Assembly (NCBI GenBank): GCA_016286555.1
Contig: JAEETA010000007.1
Coordinates: forward strand, 40,783 to 104,782
Length of the DNA stretch: 64,000 bases
From: Lachnospiraceae bacterium
Lineage (GTDB): Bacteria > Bacillota > Clostridia > Lachnospirales > Lachnospiraceae
Direction: 5' to 3'
Shown here piece by piece: positions 52,158 through 61,489 of this stretch. Positions within the stretch are counted from its first letter, which is position 1, and each line of letters begins with the position of its first letter. The position numbers and the translations under genes are program-made. Under the pieces are notes generated by a model. It was not told where the DNA came from. It was given only the letters and a program-made list of their open reading frames with translations, and did not search any database.

Positions 52158-52811
52158 CTAGTCAAAAAGGGGACAGAGCGCTCTCAGGTTTTCCTGCACA
52201 TCGCCCTTAAAGACAGCGGAACCGGCTACAATGACATTGGCGCCGGCGTCCATTGCCTCCCGGAGATTCTCCCGGGTGATGCCGCCGTCCACCTCGATGT
52301 CGGTCGGAAGGCCGCGCTCATCGCAGATCCTGCGAAGCTCACGTACCTTTTCCAGACATTCGGGGATCAGCTTTTGTCCGCCGAATCCGGGCTCCACGGT
52401 CATGACCAGCACCATGTCCACCTGCTCCAGATAAGGGAGAATGGCGGATACGGGGGTGGCGGGCTTAAAGGTGATTCCCACCTTTTTGCCGCAGGCGCGG
52501 ATCTTTCGGATCACCGCTGCGGGATCCTCCGTGGATTCCACATGGAAGTCGATGAGATCGGCTCCTGCTTTTGCGAACTCTTCCACATAGCGCTCGGGCT
52601 CCGTGATCATCAGGTGCACATCGAAAAAGAGCTTCGAGTGGGGCCTGATGGTTTCGATCACGGGAATCCCGAAGGAGATGGACGGGACAAAGGTCCCATC
52701 CATCACATCAATATGCAAATACGAAACGTGCTCCCTCTCCACTGCGGCGATCTGGTCCCCCAGGGTCCAGAAATCCGCCGCTAAGATGGACGGAGAAAGG
52801 ATTTTTTTCAT
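52158..52811 (-). CDS. rpe: Ribulose-phosphate 3-epimerase
   Basis: 217 residues, full length TIM barrel. SPSILAADFWTLGDQI, the metal-binding HIDVMDGTFVPSISFG, FFDVHLMI, TVEPGFGGQKLI and EVDGGI are the family motifs. It interconverts ribulose 5-phosphate and xylulose 5-phosphate. The ATG overlaps the stop of the transketolase C-subunit gene, so it is the last gene of the pentose operon. A weak hairpin (GTCCC/GGGAC near 52154-52174) precedes the MotA-like gene. Confidence 0.95.
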   Translation of the reverse strand: MKKILSPSILAADFWTLGDQIAAVEREHVSYLHIDVMDGTFVPSISFGIPVIETIRPHSKLFFDVHLMITEPERYVEEFAKAGADLIDFHVESTEDPAAVIRKIRACGKKVGITFKPATPVSAILPYLEQVDMVLVMTVEPGFGGQKLIPECLEKVRELRRICDERGLPTDIEVDGGITRENLREAMDAGANVIVAGSAVFKGDVQENLRALCPLFD

Positions 52812-53749
52812 GCCAGAAATTCCTTCACAGAATTGTATACGCCCTCTGCATCCAGACCGTACTTGTGGATCAGAGCGGCTGCGGAGCCGGACTCACCGAA
52901 GACGTCCTGCATACCCAACTTCTTTACGGGAGTGGGCTGCTTTGCACACAGGCAATCGCAGACTGCGCTGCCCAGGCCGCCGATGACGGAGTGCTCCTCA
53001 ACGGTGACCACCTTGCCGGTCTTCTTTGCGCTGGCAACAATGAGATCCTCATCCAGAGGCTTGATGGTGCAGATGTTGATGACCTCTGCGTCCACGCCGT
53101 CAGCCTTCAGCATCTCGGCTGCTCCCAGAGCGGCATCCACGCCGATACCGGTAGCAACGATGGTGACATCCTTGCCCTCGCGGACCACGGTGCCCTTGCC
53201 GATCTCAAACTTGTAATCGGGGCGGTCATTGATGACGGTGCATGCTGCACGGCCGAAGCGGATGTAAACGGGGCCCTGGTACTCCAGAGCTGCACGAACC
53301 GCTGCCTTTGCCTCCACATCATCGGAGGGGCACATCACTACCATGCCGGGGATGGTGCGCATAAGAGCGATATCCTCGTTACACTGATGGGAAGCACCGT
53401 CCTCACCTACGGAGATGCCGGCATGGGTAGCGCCGATCTTGACGTTCAGGTGGGGATATCCGATGGAGTTACGAACCTGCTCGAAAGCTCTGCCTGCAGC
53501 GAACATTGCGAAGGAGCTTACGAAGGGGATCTTGCCGGTGAGGGAGAGGCCTGCTGCCACGCCCATCATGTTGGACTCAGCGATACCGCAATCGATGTGA
53601 CGATCGGGATATGCCTTCTTGAAAATGCCGGTCTTGGTAGCTGCTGCCAGGTCCGCATCCAGCACCACCAGATCCGGGAACTCCTCAGCCAGCTCCTTCA
53701 GTGCATTACCATAACTTTCGCGGGTTGCGATCTTCTTAACATCTGCCAT
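52808..53749 (-). CDS. Transketolase, C-terminal subunit
   Basis: 313 residues, covering the pyrimidine and C-terminal domains of transketolase: ATRESYGNALKELA, IDCGIAESNMMGVAAGLSL with the catalytic Glu, SFAMFAAGRAFEQVRNSI and VVTVEEHSVIGGLGSAV. It works only with the N-terminal subunit, encoded two bases upstream. The split form is common in Firmicutes. Together they move two-carbon units between pentose and triose/hexose phosphates, using thiamine diphosphate. Confidence 0.94.
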   Translation of the reverse strand: MADVKKIATRESYGNALKELAEEFPDLVVLDADLAAATKTGIFKKAYPDRHIDCGIAESNMMGVAAGLSLTGKIPFVSSFAMFAAGRAFEQVRNSIGYPHLNVKIGATHAGISVGEDGASHQCNEDIALMRTIPGMVVMCPSDDVEAKAAVRAALEYQGPVYIRFGRAACTVINDRPDYKFEIGKGTVVREGKDVTIVATGIGVDAALGAAEMLKADGVDAEVINICTIKPLDEDLIVASAKKTGKVVTVEEHSVIGGLGSAVCDCLCAKQPTPVKKLGMQDVFGESGSAAALIHKYGLDAEGVYNSVKEFLA

Positions 53750-53751
53750 TA

Positions 53752-54591
53752 TCAGCGTCCCTCCTTTTCCAACTCTTCATCGATCTTTGCCAGGTCCGCC
53801 ATAGCGACAGCATACTCCTCGTCGTTGGGTGCCTTGCCGTGCCAGTCCACGCTGCCCTCCATGAAGGAAACACCCTTGCCCTTCAGGCTGTGCATGACGA
53901 TGCAGGTGGGCATGCCCTTGGTTTCGCGAGCCTCGCGGAACGCACTGCGAAGAGCGTCGAAATCATGTGCATCCACATTGATCACATGGAAATTGAATGC
54001 CTCAAACTTCTTGTCGATGGGATAAGGGGAGCAGACCTCATCGATGGGTCCGTCGATCTGCAGGCCGTTGTTGTCAACGATCACACAGAGGTTGTCCAGC
54101 TTACGGAAGCCTGCGAACATTGCTGCCTCCCAGACCTGGCCTTCCTCCAGCTCGCCGTCGCCCAGCAGAGTGTAGACGCGGAATTTTTCCTTGCCCAGCT
54201 TGCCGCCCAGTGCCATGCCTGCTGCGGCGGAAATGCCCTGTCCCAGGGAACCGGATGCCATATCGACTCCGGGAATATGCATATTGGGATGTCCCTGCAG
54301 GTAGGAACCCAGCTTACGCAGGGTCGTCAGGTCCTCCACGGGGAAGAATCCTCTGTAAGCCAGTGCGGCATACAGACCGGGAGCGGTATGTCCCTTGGAG
54401 AGCACGAAACGGTCACGATCCTCCTTCTCAGGATTCTTGGGATCGATGTTCATCTCCTCAAAATACAGAAAAGTGAAAACATCTGCTGCGGAAAGAGATC
54501 CGCCGGGATGTCCGGCCTTTGCCGCATGGGTAGATGTGACAATGCCCTTACGGACATTGTTCGCCTGTTTTTTCAGTTCCAGATTGTCCAT
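53752..54591 (-). CDS. Transketolase, N-terminal subunit
   Basis: 279 residues, the thiamine-diphosphate-binding half: AAKAGHPGGSLSAADVFTFL, FVLSKGHTAPGLYAALA, GSLGQGISAAAGMALG, and the cofactor motif LLGDGELEEGQVWEAAMFA through IVDNNGLQIDGP. It is 50 bases downstream of araD in the pentose operon and followed directly by its C-terminal partner. AGGAGG-like GGAGG precedes the ATG. Confidence 0.94.
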   Translation of the reverse strand: MDNLELKKQANNVRKGIVTSTHAAKAGHPGGSLSAADVFTFLYFEEMNIDPKNPEKEDRDRFVLSKGHTAPGLYAALAYRGFFPVEDLTTLRKLGSYLQGHPNMHIPGVDMASGSLGQGISAAAGMALGGKLGKEKFRVYTLLGDGELEEGQVWEAAMFAGFRKLDNLCVIVDNNGLQIDGPIDEVCSPYPIDKKFEAFNFHVINVDAHDFDALRSAFREARETKGMPTCIVMHSLKGKGVSFMEGSVDWHGKAPNDEEYAVAMADLAKIDEELEKEGR

Positions 54592-54640
54592 GATTACCTC
54601 CGTTTGATATATATTGATTCTGCTAAGAGCAGGGAATCAC

Positions 54641-55336
54641 TTAGTTTTGCCCGTAGTAGGCGTTTGCTCCGTGCTTGCGGTAGTAGTGCTTGTCCTGCAG
54701 CTCCTGGGGTGCGGGCTGCACCTCGGGATTGATGGTCTCGCACCGGTATGCCATCTTGGCCACTTCTTCCAGCACCACTGCGTTGTGAACGGCTTCATTC
54801 GCATCCTTGCCCCAGGTGAAGGGACCGTGGTTCTTGCAAAGTGCTGCGGGGACGCCCAGGATATCCCGGCCCGTCTCCTTGAAGTAGTTTACGATCAGAT
54901 GACCGGTGTTGGCCTCATAGGCCTCGTCGATCTCTTCCTTCGTCAGGCAGCGCAGGCAGGGCACCGCGCCATAGATGTAGTCGGCGTGGGTGGTTCCGTA
55001 GCAGGGAATGTCTCTGCCGGACTGGGCCCAACTGGTGGCGTAGGAGGAGTGGGTGTGTACCACACCGCCGATCTCCGGGAATGCCTTGTAAAGCTCCAGA
55101 TGGGTGGGGGTGTCGGAGGAGGGCTTGTATTTTCCTTCCACCCGGTTGCCCTCCAGATCCATGACTACCATGTCGTCGGGGGTCATGGTCTCATAGTCAA
55201 CGCCGCTGGGCTTGATAACGAAGAGCCCGGAAGCGCGGTCGATCTGGCTCACATTACCCCAGGTAAAGGTCACCAGGCCGTACTTCGGAAGCAGCAGATT
55301 GGCTTCACATACGATCTTTTTTAATTCTTCCAGCAT
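54641..55336 (-). CDS. araD: L-ribulose-5-phosphate 4-epimerase
   Basis: 231 residues, the usual length of AraD. It has [30 protein letters not shown], the zinc-binding [20 protein letters not shown] and the second His in TTHADYIYG, and ending [10 protein letters not shown] typical for AraD. It converts L-ribulose 5-phosphate to D-xylulose 5-phosphate. Next to an FGGY kinase it completes the lower part of an L-arabinose or L-ribulose route. No araA isomerase gene is seen in the window. Confidence 0.93.
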   Translation of the reverse strand: MLEELKKIVCEANLLLPKYGLVTFTWGNVSQIDRASGLFVIKPSGVDYETMTPDDMVVMDLEGNRVEGKYKPSSDTPTHLELYKAFPEIGGVVHTHSSYATSWAQSGRDIPCYGTTHADYIYGAVPCLRCLTKEEIDEAYEANTGHLIVNYFKETGRDILGVPAALCKNHGPFTWGKDANEAVHNAVVLEEVAKMAYRCETINPEVQPAPQELQDKHYYRKHGANAYYGQN

Positions 55337-55370
55337 ATTTCCTCTTTCCGAAAGGGAAGCTTCCTCCCTC

Positions 55371-56978
55371 TCATGCCTCCTTGAAATGCTCCGCTGCGGC
55401 CTTCTCTGCTTCCAGTACCTGGCGGTAGCTCACCAGGAACTTATCGAAGCCTGCCACATCCTCGGGAACGGGCTGAATGGTGGTGCCGCTCTGTCCCGCA
55501 AAGATCTTATTGTCCAGGTAATCGGGAAGGGTCTCGCCCTCGCCCTTCTCCAGCATGTAAGCGGTGAGCACTGCCATACCCCAGGGGCCGCCCTCGCTGG
55601 CGGTATCCATAACGGTGACAGGTGCGTTCAGGGCTGCTGCCAGAAGCTGCTGTCCTACCACGGGAGTCTTGAAAAGTCCGCCGTGGCCCATGAGTCTGTC
55701 GATGGGTACGTTCTCCTGCTTTGCCAGGATGTCGTTGCCGATCTTCAGGGTAGCCAGCGCACTGTAGAGGTTGCTGCGCATGAAGTTGGCCAGGGAGAAT
55801 TTCGCATCCGGCTGACGGACCACCATGGGGCGCCCTTCCGCAAGGCCCGCAACAGGCTCGCCGGAGAAGAAGTTGACGCTGACCACGCCGCCGCAGTCCG
55901 TATCTGCCTTCAGTGCCTCCCGGTAAAGTCTGCCGTAGATCTCGTTTTTATCCACGGGATTGCCCATGAGGGAAGCAAACTCGTCAAAGAGGTTCACCCA
56001 GGCATTCAGGTCGGAAGTGCAGTTGTTGCAGTGAACCATGGCAACGGGGAGGCCGTCGGGTGTGGTAACCAGATCCAGCTCCTCGTAGTAATTTTTCATA
56101 GCCTTCTCCAGGACCACCATGGAGAAAATGGAGGTGCCCGCAGAAACGTTTCCGGTGCGGACTCTGACAGCGTTGGTAGCGGTCATGCCGGTGCCTGCAT
56201 CGCCCTCGGGAGGCGCCATGGGGCATCCGGGCTCCAGGGTTCCCGTGGGATCCAGGAACTTCGCGCCCTCCGCCGTGAGGGTACCTGCCTTCTCGCCTGC
56301 CACCAGGACCTTGGGAATGATGTTCTCCAGCTTCCAGCCGATGCCCTTGCCTGCAACCAACTGATCAAACTTTGCCACCATATCCGCATCGTAGTCCATG
56401 CGCTCGGAGTCGATGGGGAACATGCCGGAGGCTTCGCCCACACCCAGCACCTTCTCCCCGGTGAGCTTCCAGTGGATGTAGCCCGCAAGGGTGGTAAAGA
56501 AGGTGATGTCCTTCACATGTGCTTCCTGATTCAACACTGCCTGATAGAGATGAGCGATGCTCCATCTCTGGGGAATGTTGAACTGGAACAGAGGCGAAAG
56601 CTCTGCCACCGCAGGTCCGGTGATGGTGTTTCTCCAGGTGCGGAAGGGAACCATCAGCTCGCCTGCCGCATTGAACGGCATATAGCCGTGCATCATTGCG
56701 GAGATGCCCAGGCCGCCCAGCTTTTTCAGCGGGATGCCGTAGGTCTTCTGCACATCGGCTGCCACGCCTGCGAAGGTGTCCTGCAGACCGGTGGTGATGT
56801 CCTCCAGAGAGTAGGTCCAAATACCGTCTTCCAGGCGGTTTTCCCAGTCATGGGTGCCCATGGCGATGGGATTGTGGGTCTCGTCGATGAGTACGCCCTT
56901 GATCCTGGTGGAGCCGAACTCGATACCCAGTACCGCGCGGCCCTCTTCAATGGCTTTTTTTGCACTTTCCATGCTCAT
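55371..56978 (-). CDS. FGGY-family carbohydrate kinase (probable ribulokinase)
   Basis: 535 residues. The N-terminal ATPase motif [15 protein letters not shown] and the C-terminal FGGY parts ([37 protein letters not shown]) are present. Its length fits ribulokinases or the related xylulokinase-like group. It heads the pentose operon and is followed by araD, which favours L-ribulose as substrate, but D-xylulose cannot be excluded by sequence alone. GGAGG eight bases upstream of the ATG. Confidence 0.85.
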   Translation of the reverse strand: MSMESAKKAIEEGRAVLGIEFGSTRIKGVLIDETHNPIAMGTHDWENRLEDGIWTYSLEDITTGLQDTFAGVAADVQKTYGIPLKKLGGLGISAMMHGYMPFNAAGELMVPFRTWRNTITGPAVAELSPLFQFNIPQRWSIAHLYQAVLNQEAHVKDITFFTTLAGYIHWKLTGEKVLGVGEASGMFPIDSERMDYDADMVAKFDQLVAGKGIGWKLENIIPKVLVAGEKAGTLTAEGAKFLDPTGTLEPGCPMAPPEGDAGTGMTATNAVRVRTGNVSAGTSIFSMVVLEKAMKNYYEELDLVTTPDGLPVAMVHCNNCTSDLNAWVNLFDEFASLMGNPVDKNEIYGRLYREALKADTDCGGVVSVNFFSGEPVAGLAEGRPMVVRQPDAKFSLANFMRSNLYSALATLKIGNDILAKQENVPIDRLMGHGGLFKTPVVGQQLLAAALNAPVTVMDTASEGGPWGMAVLTAYMLEKGEGETLPDYLDNKIFAGQSGTTIQPVPEDVAGFDKFLVSYRQVLEAEKAAAEHFKEA

Positions 56979-57063
56979 AATGATCCTCCGTTATAGAGTT
57001 CTTTGATGTGTTACTTCCAAAAGCCTTGTATTGCCGTAAAAGCAACCGATTTTCGCACAGTAT

Positions 57064-57092
57064 ATTCTATCATATTCCCCTGTAATCGGAAA
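57064..57092 (-). promoter_or_regulatory. Candidate promoter of the pentose operon
   Basis: Minus strand TTTCCG (57092-57087), 17-base spacer, TAGAAT (57069-57064) with an extended -10 TGA directly before it. It lies at the end of the YolD-like gene, about 85 bases before the kinase start. The -35 is poor. Confidence 0.4.
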
Positions 57093-57417
57093 CTGATTTT
57101 TCAATCTCCAGGCGGGAAATATCGGCAAAATAGATCTTCGTATCCACCACCTTCATGTATTTCCCGTCCATGTCAATCCTGGAAACCACACCCGTCAGCT
57201 GCAGGTACTCTCCCTTACAAAAATAGACCACACTTACCAGGTCCATTTCCCGGATCCCGGATAAGGTGTAGTCCAGCTCTTCCTTGCGGTCCTCGGACAG
57301 CTCCATCCGGGGCACCACGATATGTTCTTTGGCACGCAAAGCCTCCTCGTAGCCCTTCAGGGCCGCGAAGGGCATAAACTGCTTTGCGCGTTGCTGCCGA
57401 TCCATCTTCGGTCTCAT
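57070..57417 (-). CDS. YolD-like protein
   Basis: 115 residues. MDRQQRAKQFMPFAALKGYEEALR at the start, then a YolD-like beta-rich part: DLVSVVYFCKGEYLQLTGVV and VVDTKIYFADISRLE. YolD-like proteins are commonly encoded beside Y-family DNA polymerases in Firmicutes and are thought to take part in translesion repair. No polymerase gene is adjacent here. GGAGAAAAG precedes the ATG. Confidence 0.8.
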   Translation of the reverse strand: MRPKMDRQQRAKQFMPFAALKGYEEALRAKEHIVVPRMELSEDRKEELDYTLSGIREMDLVSVVYFCKGEYLQLTGVVSRIDMDGKYMKVVDTKIYFADISRLEIEKSVSDYRGI

Positions 57418-57468
57418 TACTTTTCTCCACGAAGGGAAATCGCAAATGCGATCTCCTGAGTTGAGAGC

Positions 57469-57645
57469 TTACATCTGATGCCGCACCACGGCATATTCAT
57501 CGTCCAGCCGGAAAAACGGGCATTCCTTGGCGCCTCCCGTCAGAAAATGATACATGTCATCCTCGTCCAGGTTCGCCAGGCAGTCATATACCTCGTCCTC
57601 CTCGTCATAGACATAATTGACGCACATTTCGCAATCCGCGCTCAT
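57469..57645 (-). CDS. Small acidic four-cysteine protein (DUF6472-like)
   Basis: 58 residues, found by reading the gap; GTAGGAGGCAAC precedes the ATG. Cysteines at 5, 8, 22 and 42 (MSADCEMCVNYVYDEE, YDCLANLDEDD, ECPFFRLDDEY) form a probable single zinc site. Small proteins of this layout (C-x2-C-NYVYDEE, CPFF, EY) are common in Lachnospiraceae; I believe the family is DUF6472 but could not check. Function unknown. Confidence 0.75.
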   Translation of the reverse strand: MSADCEMCVNYVYDEEDEVYDCLANLDEDDMYHFLTGGAKECPFFRLDDEYAVVRHQM

Positions 57646-57686
57646 GTTGCCTCCTACTCTTAAGCGCCCTCACAGATGCCGATCCG

Positions 57687-58550
57687 TTACGCTTCGTCTT
57701 CCGCTTCGCCGGCTTCCAGAAGGGCCTTGTAGATGTCCCGCTTTCCGAGACCTCTGTCCTTCGCCACCGCCTTCATGGCTTCCTTCCGGTCCATGCCCTG
57801 CTGCAGGTAGATCTCCATGTGCTCCGGGATGCTCATGGTTTCCCACTCGGCCTGTTCCTCCCGCTGCAGCACTTTCCGGTCCGCCCCTTCCAGCACCAGC
57901 ACGTACTCTCCTCTGGGCTCCTCTTCTTCCGTCAGTGCCAGAGCCCCGGACAGGGTGGTGGGCACGATGGTCTCAAAGCGCTTTGTCAGTTCCCGACACA
58001 GGGTGATCTTCCGGTCTCCCAGGGCACTGAACAGTTCTCCCAACGTCTGCTTTAAGCGATGGGGCGCCTCGTAAAGGATGATGGTACGAGTCTCCGTTTT
58101 CAGTTCCTCCAGGATCTCTCCCCGCTCCTTTTTTTCCGGCGGGAGAAATGCTTCAAAGCAAAAGCGCCTGGTGGAGAGTCCCGACAGGGTTAGGGCGGTG
58201 ATGCAGGCACAGGGGCCCGGCAGGGAAGTCACGGTGATCCCCGCTTCCATGCACATCCGCACCAGCACCTCTCCGGGATCGGAGATGGCAGGAGTACCTG
58301 CGTCGGTGATGAGGGCGATGTTCTGTCCCTCCCGGAGCTTTCCGATGAGGACCGCCGCCTTCTCCACCTTGTTGTACTCGTGGTAGCTGGTCATGGGGGT
58401 ATGAATATCAAAATGGGTCATCAGCTTTCTGCTGTTCCTGGTGTCCTCCGCCGCGATGAGATCCGCCTGCTGCAGGGTCTCCAGGATCCGGGGGCTCATG
58501 TCCCCCAGGTTGCCGATGGGTGTTGCGCATAAATACAGGATTCCGCTCAT
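57687..58550 (-). CDS. rsmI: 16S rRNA (cytidine1402-2'-O)-methyltransferase
   Basis: 287 residues, start at MSGILYLCATPIGNLGDMS. The tetrapyrrole-methylase fold motifs are clear: CATPIGNLGD, DLIAAEDTRNSRKLM, ALITDAGTPAISDPG and the C-terminal GxRKEA-like MDRKEAMKAVAKDRGLGKRD. It methylates the ribose of C1402 in 16S rRNA. The gene lies between trmN6-like and the DUF6472-like gene. A long upstream in-frame extension to 58766 overlaps the methyltransferase gene and is not used. Confidence 0.93.
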   Translation of the reverse strand: MSGILYLCATPIGNLGDMSPRILETLQQADLIAAEDTRNSRKLMTHFDIHTPMTSYHEYNKVEKAAVLIGKLREGQNIALITDAGTPAISDPGEVLVRMCMEAGITVTSLPGPCACITALTLSGLSTRRFCFEAFLPPEKKERGEILEELKTETRTIILYEAPHRLKQTLGELFSALGDRKITLCRELTKRFETIVPTTLSGALALTEEEEPRGEYVLVLEGADRKVLQREEQAEWETMSIPEHMEIYLQQGMDRKEAMKAVAKDRGLGKRDIYKALLEAGEAEDEA

Positions 58551-58570
58551 AGTCTCAATCTTTAATGGTT

Positions 58571-59359
58571 CTAGAAGCCGTAGAGTTCGGCCACTTCCTC
58601 GGTGTACACGTCCTTTTCCCGGAACAGGATCAGAGGTTTTTCCACGCTGATCCGGCTCCTGCCGCCCCGCACTGCCTCGATGAGCACCATGGTGGGCTCC
58701 CGATCCGCATAGGGGTAGACCAGCCGCATCCGCTTGGGTTCCAGCTTTTCCGCCGTGAGAGTACACAGGATCTCCGAGAGCCGGAAAGGTCTGTGCACCA
58801 GGAAAAAATGTCCCCCGGGCTGCAGAACTCTCGCCGTCTCCCTTGCCACATCCGCAAAGGTGCAGCAGATCTCATGCCTGGCCACGGCCTTGGCATCCCC
58901 GGGATTTTTGATGCCGTGCTCCCCGATCATGTAGGGCGGATTGCAGGTCACAATGTCAAAAGAAGCAAGCGGAAAAATACTGCTTGCCTCTTTCAGATCA
59001 CCTGTAACGATGTCTACCCGTTCCTCCAGTCCGTTCATGGCGACGCTCCTGCGGGCCATGTCGGCGCTCTCCGGCTGGATCTCCAGGCCCGTCAGATGGG
59101 CACATTCCGTTTTGGCCGCCAGCAGGATGGGCAAAATGCCCGTGCCGGTGCCCAGATCCAGGAGGGTTGCTCCCTTCGTCGCCTTTACAAAGCCCGAAAG
59201 CAGCACCGCGTCCATGCCGAAGCAGAAGCGCTCCGGATCCTGGATGATCCGGAAGCCGCAACGCTGGAGATCGTCAATTCGTTCCCCCGTTTTCAGGAGT
59301 GGACTGGGGTTTTCTGTTTTTGTGGTTGTGATGTCTTCTGTGGTCACGATTGCCGCCAT
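58571..59359 (-). CDS. tRNA1(Val) (adenine37-N6)-methyltransferase-like protein
   Basis: About 262 residues if it starts at MAAIVTTED. The catalytic core matches the TrmN6/YfiC family: ERIDDLQRCGFRIIQDPERF, FGMDAVLLSGF, LDLGTGTGILPILLA, VTCNPPYMIG (NPPY catalytic motif). The first conserved residues (LKTGERIDD) lie just before the stop of ricT, so the gene must start inside ricT or use an unusual codon; the ATG at 59359 overlaps ricT by 86 bases. A GTG at 59347 is an alternative. Confidence 0.8.
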   Translation of the reverse strand: MAAIVTTEDITTTKTENPSPLLKTGERIDDLQRCGFRIIQDPERFCFGMDAVLLSGFVKATKGATLLDLGTGTGILPILLAAKTECAHLTGLEIQPESADMARRSVAMNGLEERVDIVTGDLKEASSIFPLASFDIVTCNPPYMIGEHGIKNPGDAKAVARHEICCTFADVARETARVLQPGGHFFLVHRPFRLSEILCTLTAEKLEPKRMRLVYPYADREPTMVLIEAVRGGRSRISVEKPLILFREKDVYTEEVAELYGF

Positions 59360-60440
59360 TTTTTCCGCCGGCATTACCGTTTCCGTCGGTCCGGCCTGCA
59401 TTTGCTTCGGAACGATCCTCCGCGGGCGCACTTGCTTCCTGCGGTGCCTGAGGCTTGGGGTTCCGATCCTTGTTCTCGTCGCCGCGATCGTTCTTGCGGC
59501 CGCCCCGATTTTTCCCGGGCTGCTTCTCCTGCTTGCCGGCATCCTCGCCCTGCTGGGCTTCTCTCGCCTGGCGCGCAGCACGCTCCGCAGCCGCCTGCTC
59601 GCTGAGCTCCTTCTTGCGGATCTTCCGCTTCTTGATGAGGGTCAGCTCGGAAGTGGGATACTCCTGCATTTCCTTGTCACCGCCCACATCCACCAGGATG
59701 CGCACCGTCTGGCGCAGGATGTTGGTGCTGACCACGTCGCCCAGGGTGCCGTCGGGGGTCTGCATGTAATCTCCCACATCGGGCATGGTCCGGTTCAGCT
59801 CCTCATACACGTCCTCCTCGTACTTCAGGCAGCACATGAGTCTGCCGCAGACACCGGAGATCTTGGTGGGATTCAGGGCCAGGTTCTGTTCCTTCGCCAT
59901 CTTGATGGAGACGGCGATAAAATCATTCAGATAAGAGCTGCAGCAAAGGGGTCTGCCGCAGGGGCCGAAGCCGCCCAGTGCTCTCGCTTCGTCTCTCACA
60001 CCGATCTGCCGGAGCTCGATGCGGGTGTGGAACACCGATGCCAGATCCTTCACCAGCTCACGGAAATCCACTCTACCCTCGGCAGTGAAGTAAAAGAGGA
60101 TCTTGCTGTTATCGAAGGCGTATTCCGCCTCCGTCACTTTCATGTCCAGTCCGTGCTCTCTGGCCTTCTCCTGGCAGGTCCGCAGGGCGGATGCTTCCTT
60201 TTTGGCATTGTCCCTCACCTGCTCATCGTCCCGCTCCGTGGCCTTGCGGATCACGGGCTTTAAGGGCTGAAGCACATTTTCGTCACCGATGCTGCGCACC
60301 GGGCTCACCACCTCACCGTACTCAAGACCCTTTGCGGTCTCCACGATGGCATGGTCACCGATCTCGAAGGTGAAATCCTTGGGATCGAAAAAATAAGTCT
60401 TTCCGGTATTTCTAAACCGTATTCCTACTACCTTTGTCAT
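59274..60440 (-). CDS. ricT: RicT/YaaT-like PSP1 domain protein
   Basis: 388 residues. The PSP1 domain is clear: KGLEYGEVVSPVR and the Cys-rich ALGGFGPCGRPLCCSSYLNDF and ISGVCGRLMCCLKYEED, whose cysteines bind an Fe-S cluster in the RicAFT complex. In Bacillus RicT takes part in RNA processing with RNase Y and in sporulation. From about residue 285 a low-complexity tail rich in Lys, Arg, Asn, Gly and Asp follows, longer than usual and probably disordered. GGGAGGAAT precedes the ATG. Confidence 0.92.
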   Translation of the reverse strand: MTKVVGIRFRNTGKTYFFDPKDFTFEIGDHAIVETAKGLEYGEVVSPVRSIGDENVLQPLKPVIRKATERDDEQVRDNAKKEASALRTCQEKAREHGLDMKVTEAEYAFDNSKILFYFTAEGRVDFRELVKDLASVFHTRIELRQIGVRDEARALGGFGPCGRPLCCSSYLNDFIAVSIKMAKEQNLALNPTKISGVCGRLMCCLKYEEDVYEELNRTMPDVGDYMQTPDGTLGDVVSTNILRQTVRILVDVGGDKEMQEYPTSELTLIKKRKIRKKELSEQAAAERAARQAREAQQGEDAGKQEKQPGKNRGGRKNDRGDENKDRNPKPQAPQEASAPAEDRSEANAGRTDGNGNAGGKNGGNRDHRRHHNHKNRKPQSTPENGGTN

Positions 60441-60466
60441 ATTCCTCCCGTGCGGATGACGATGGG

Positions 60467-61462
60467 TCAGCCTTTTTCCTGCATCGTCATCAGTAACAGT
60501 TCCATAGTCATTTCAAAATTCACGTTGGCTCTGAGTCTGGCCTTGGCCTTCTCGATGGCTTCCAGCACTTCCTCAATGCCCTCGTAGCTGCAGCGGTCCG
60601 CCACTTTGCGGATCACCGCCAGATCGGAGGCGTTCACCAGGCGCTCGATCTCTCCCGTGGCCTTGTACAGGAGCACGTCCCGGTACCACACCAGCACCAC
60701 ATCCAGAAATTCCTCGGGATCCATCTTGTATTTGGCCATGCTCTGGACCAGGGAGATCTTCTCGGAAAGGGGCATCTCCTGGTGCTTTTTCACCAATGCC
60801 ATGGCGGCCTTGCGGATGGTCTCGAACTCATCGCTGTTGTTCAGCTGCAGCGCTTTGCCCACATTTCCCTGGGCATAAGCGACACACATGTCGGTATGAT
60901 AATCCGGCATGCCTTTTTCTTCCATGAGGAACCTGCGCAGCTCCGCGTCGCTCACCGGCTTCATGGCCAGCTCTTCGCAGCGGCTGCGGATGGTGGGCAG
61001 AAAAACGCTGGTGGCGGTGGTCAGAAGCATGATCACCACATAAGCAGGGGGCTCCTCCAGGGTTTTGAGCAGCGCGTTCTGGGCCTGGGGCGTCAGCTTC
61101 TCCGCTTCCGGCACCAGGTAGACTTTGTAAGGCGCGCTGTAGGGCCGGATGATCACGTCATCCACGATCTGGTCCCGGACCTCGTCCACACCGATGGAGT
61201 TGGGGTGGTCCTCATGGGTCACGGTGATGATGTCGGGATGGTTGCGATGTTCCGCCAGGACGCAGGCATGGCATTCGCCGCAGGGATCCGTGCCGCCCTT
61301 CTCGCAGACCAGGGTCTGAGCCAGGGTCCTTGCCAGGAATTCCTTACCGCAGAAGCGCTCTCCGCTGATGATGTAGGCATGGCCTACCTTTCCCTCTTCG
61401 ATGGCGCTCTTCACCTGCATCTTGATATGCTGTTGTCCTACGATATCTTTGAATTTCGGCAT
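60467..61462 (-). CDS. holB: DNA polymerase III delta' subunit
   Basis: 331 residues. The AAA+ clamp-loader layout is present: GQQHIKMQVKSAIEEGKVGH, the zinc site with CGECHACVLAEHRNHPD, LVPEAEKLTPQAQNALLKTL, EEPP and the SRCEELAMKP sensor. The nucleotide-binding loop reads GERFCGKEFLA, lacking the canonical GxxGxGKT, as expected for a non-hydrolysing delta' subunit. The gene lies between ricT and yaaR, the usual order in this group. Confidence 0.93.
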   Translation of the reverse strand: MPKFKDIVGQQHIKMQVKSAIEEGKVGHAYIISGERFCGKEFLARTLAQTLVCEKGGTDPCGECHACVLAEHRNHPDIITVTHEDHPNSIGVDEVRDQIVDDVIIRPYSAPYKVYLVPEAEKLTPQAQNALLKTLEEPPAYVVIMLLTTATSVFLPTIRSRCEELAMKPVSDAELRRFLMEEKGMPDYHTDMCVAYAQGNVGKALQLNNSDEFETIRKAAMALVKKHQEMPLSEKISLVQSMAKYKMDPEEFLDVVLVWYRDVLLYKATGEIERLVNASDLAVIRKVADRCSYEGIEEVLEAIEKAKARLRANVNFEMTMELLLMTMQEKG

Positions 61463-61489
61463 ATCCTTCTCCGTTTTGAAAAGGCATGT

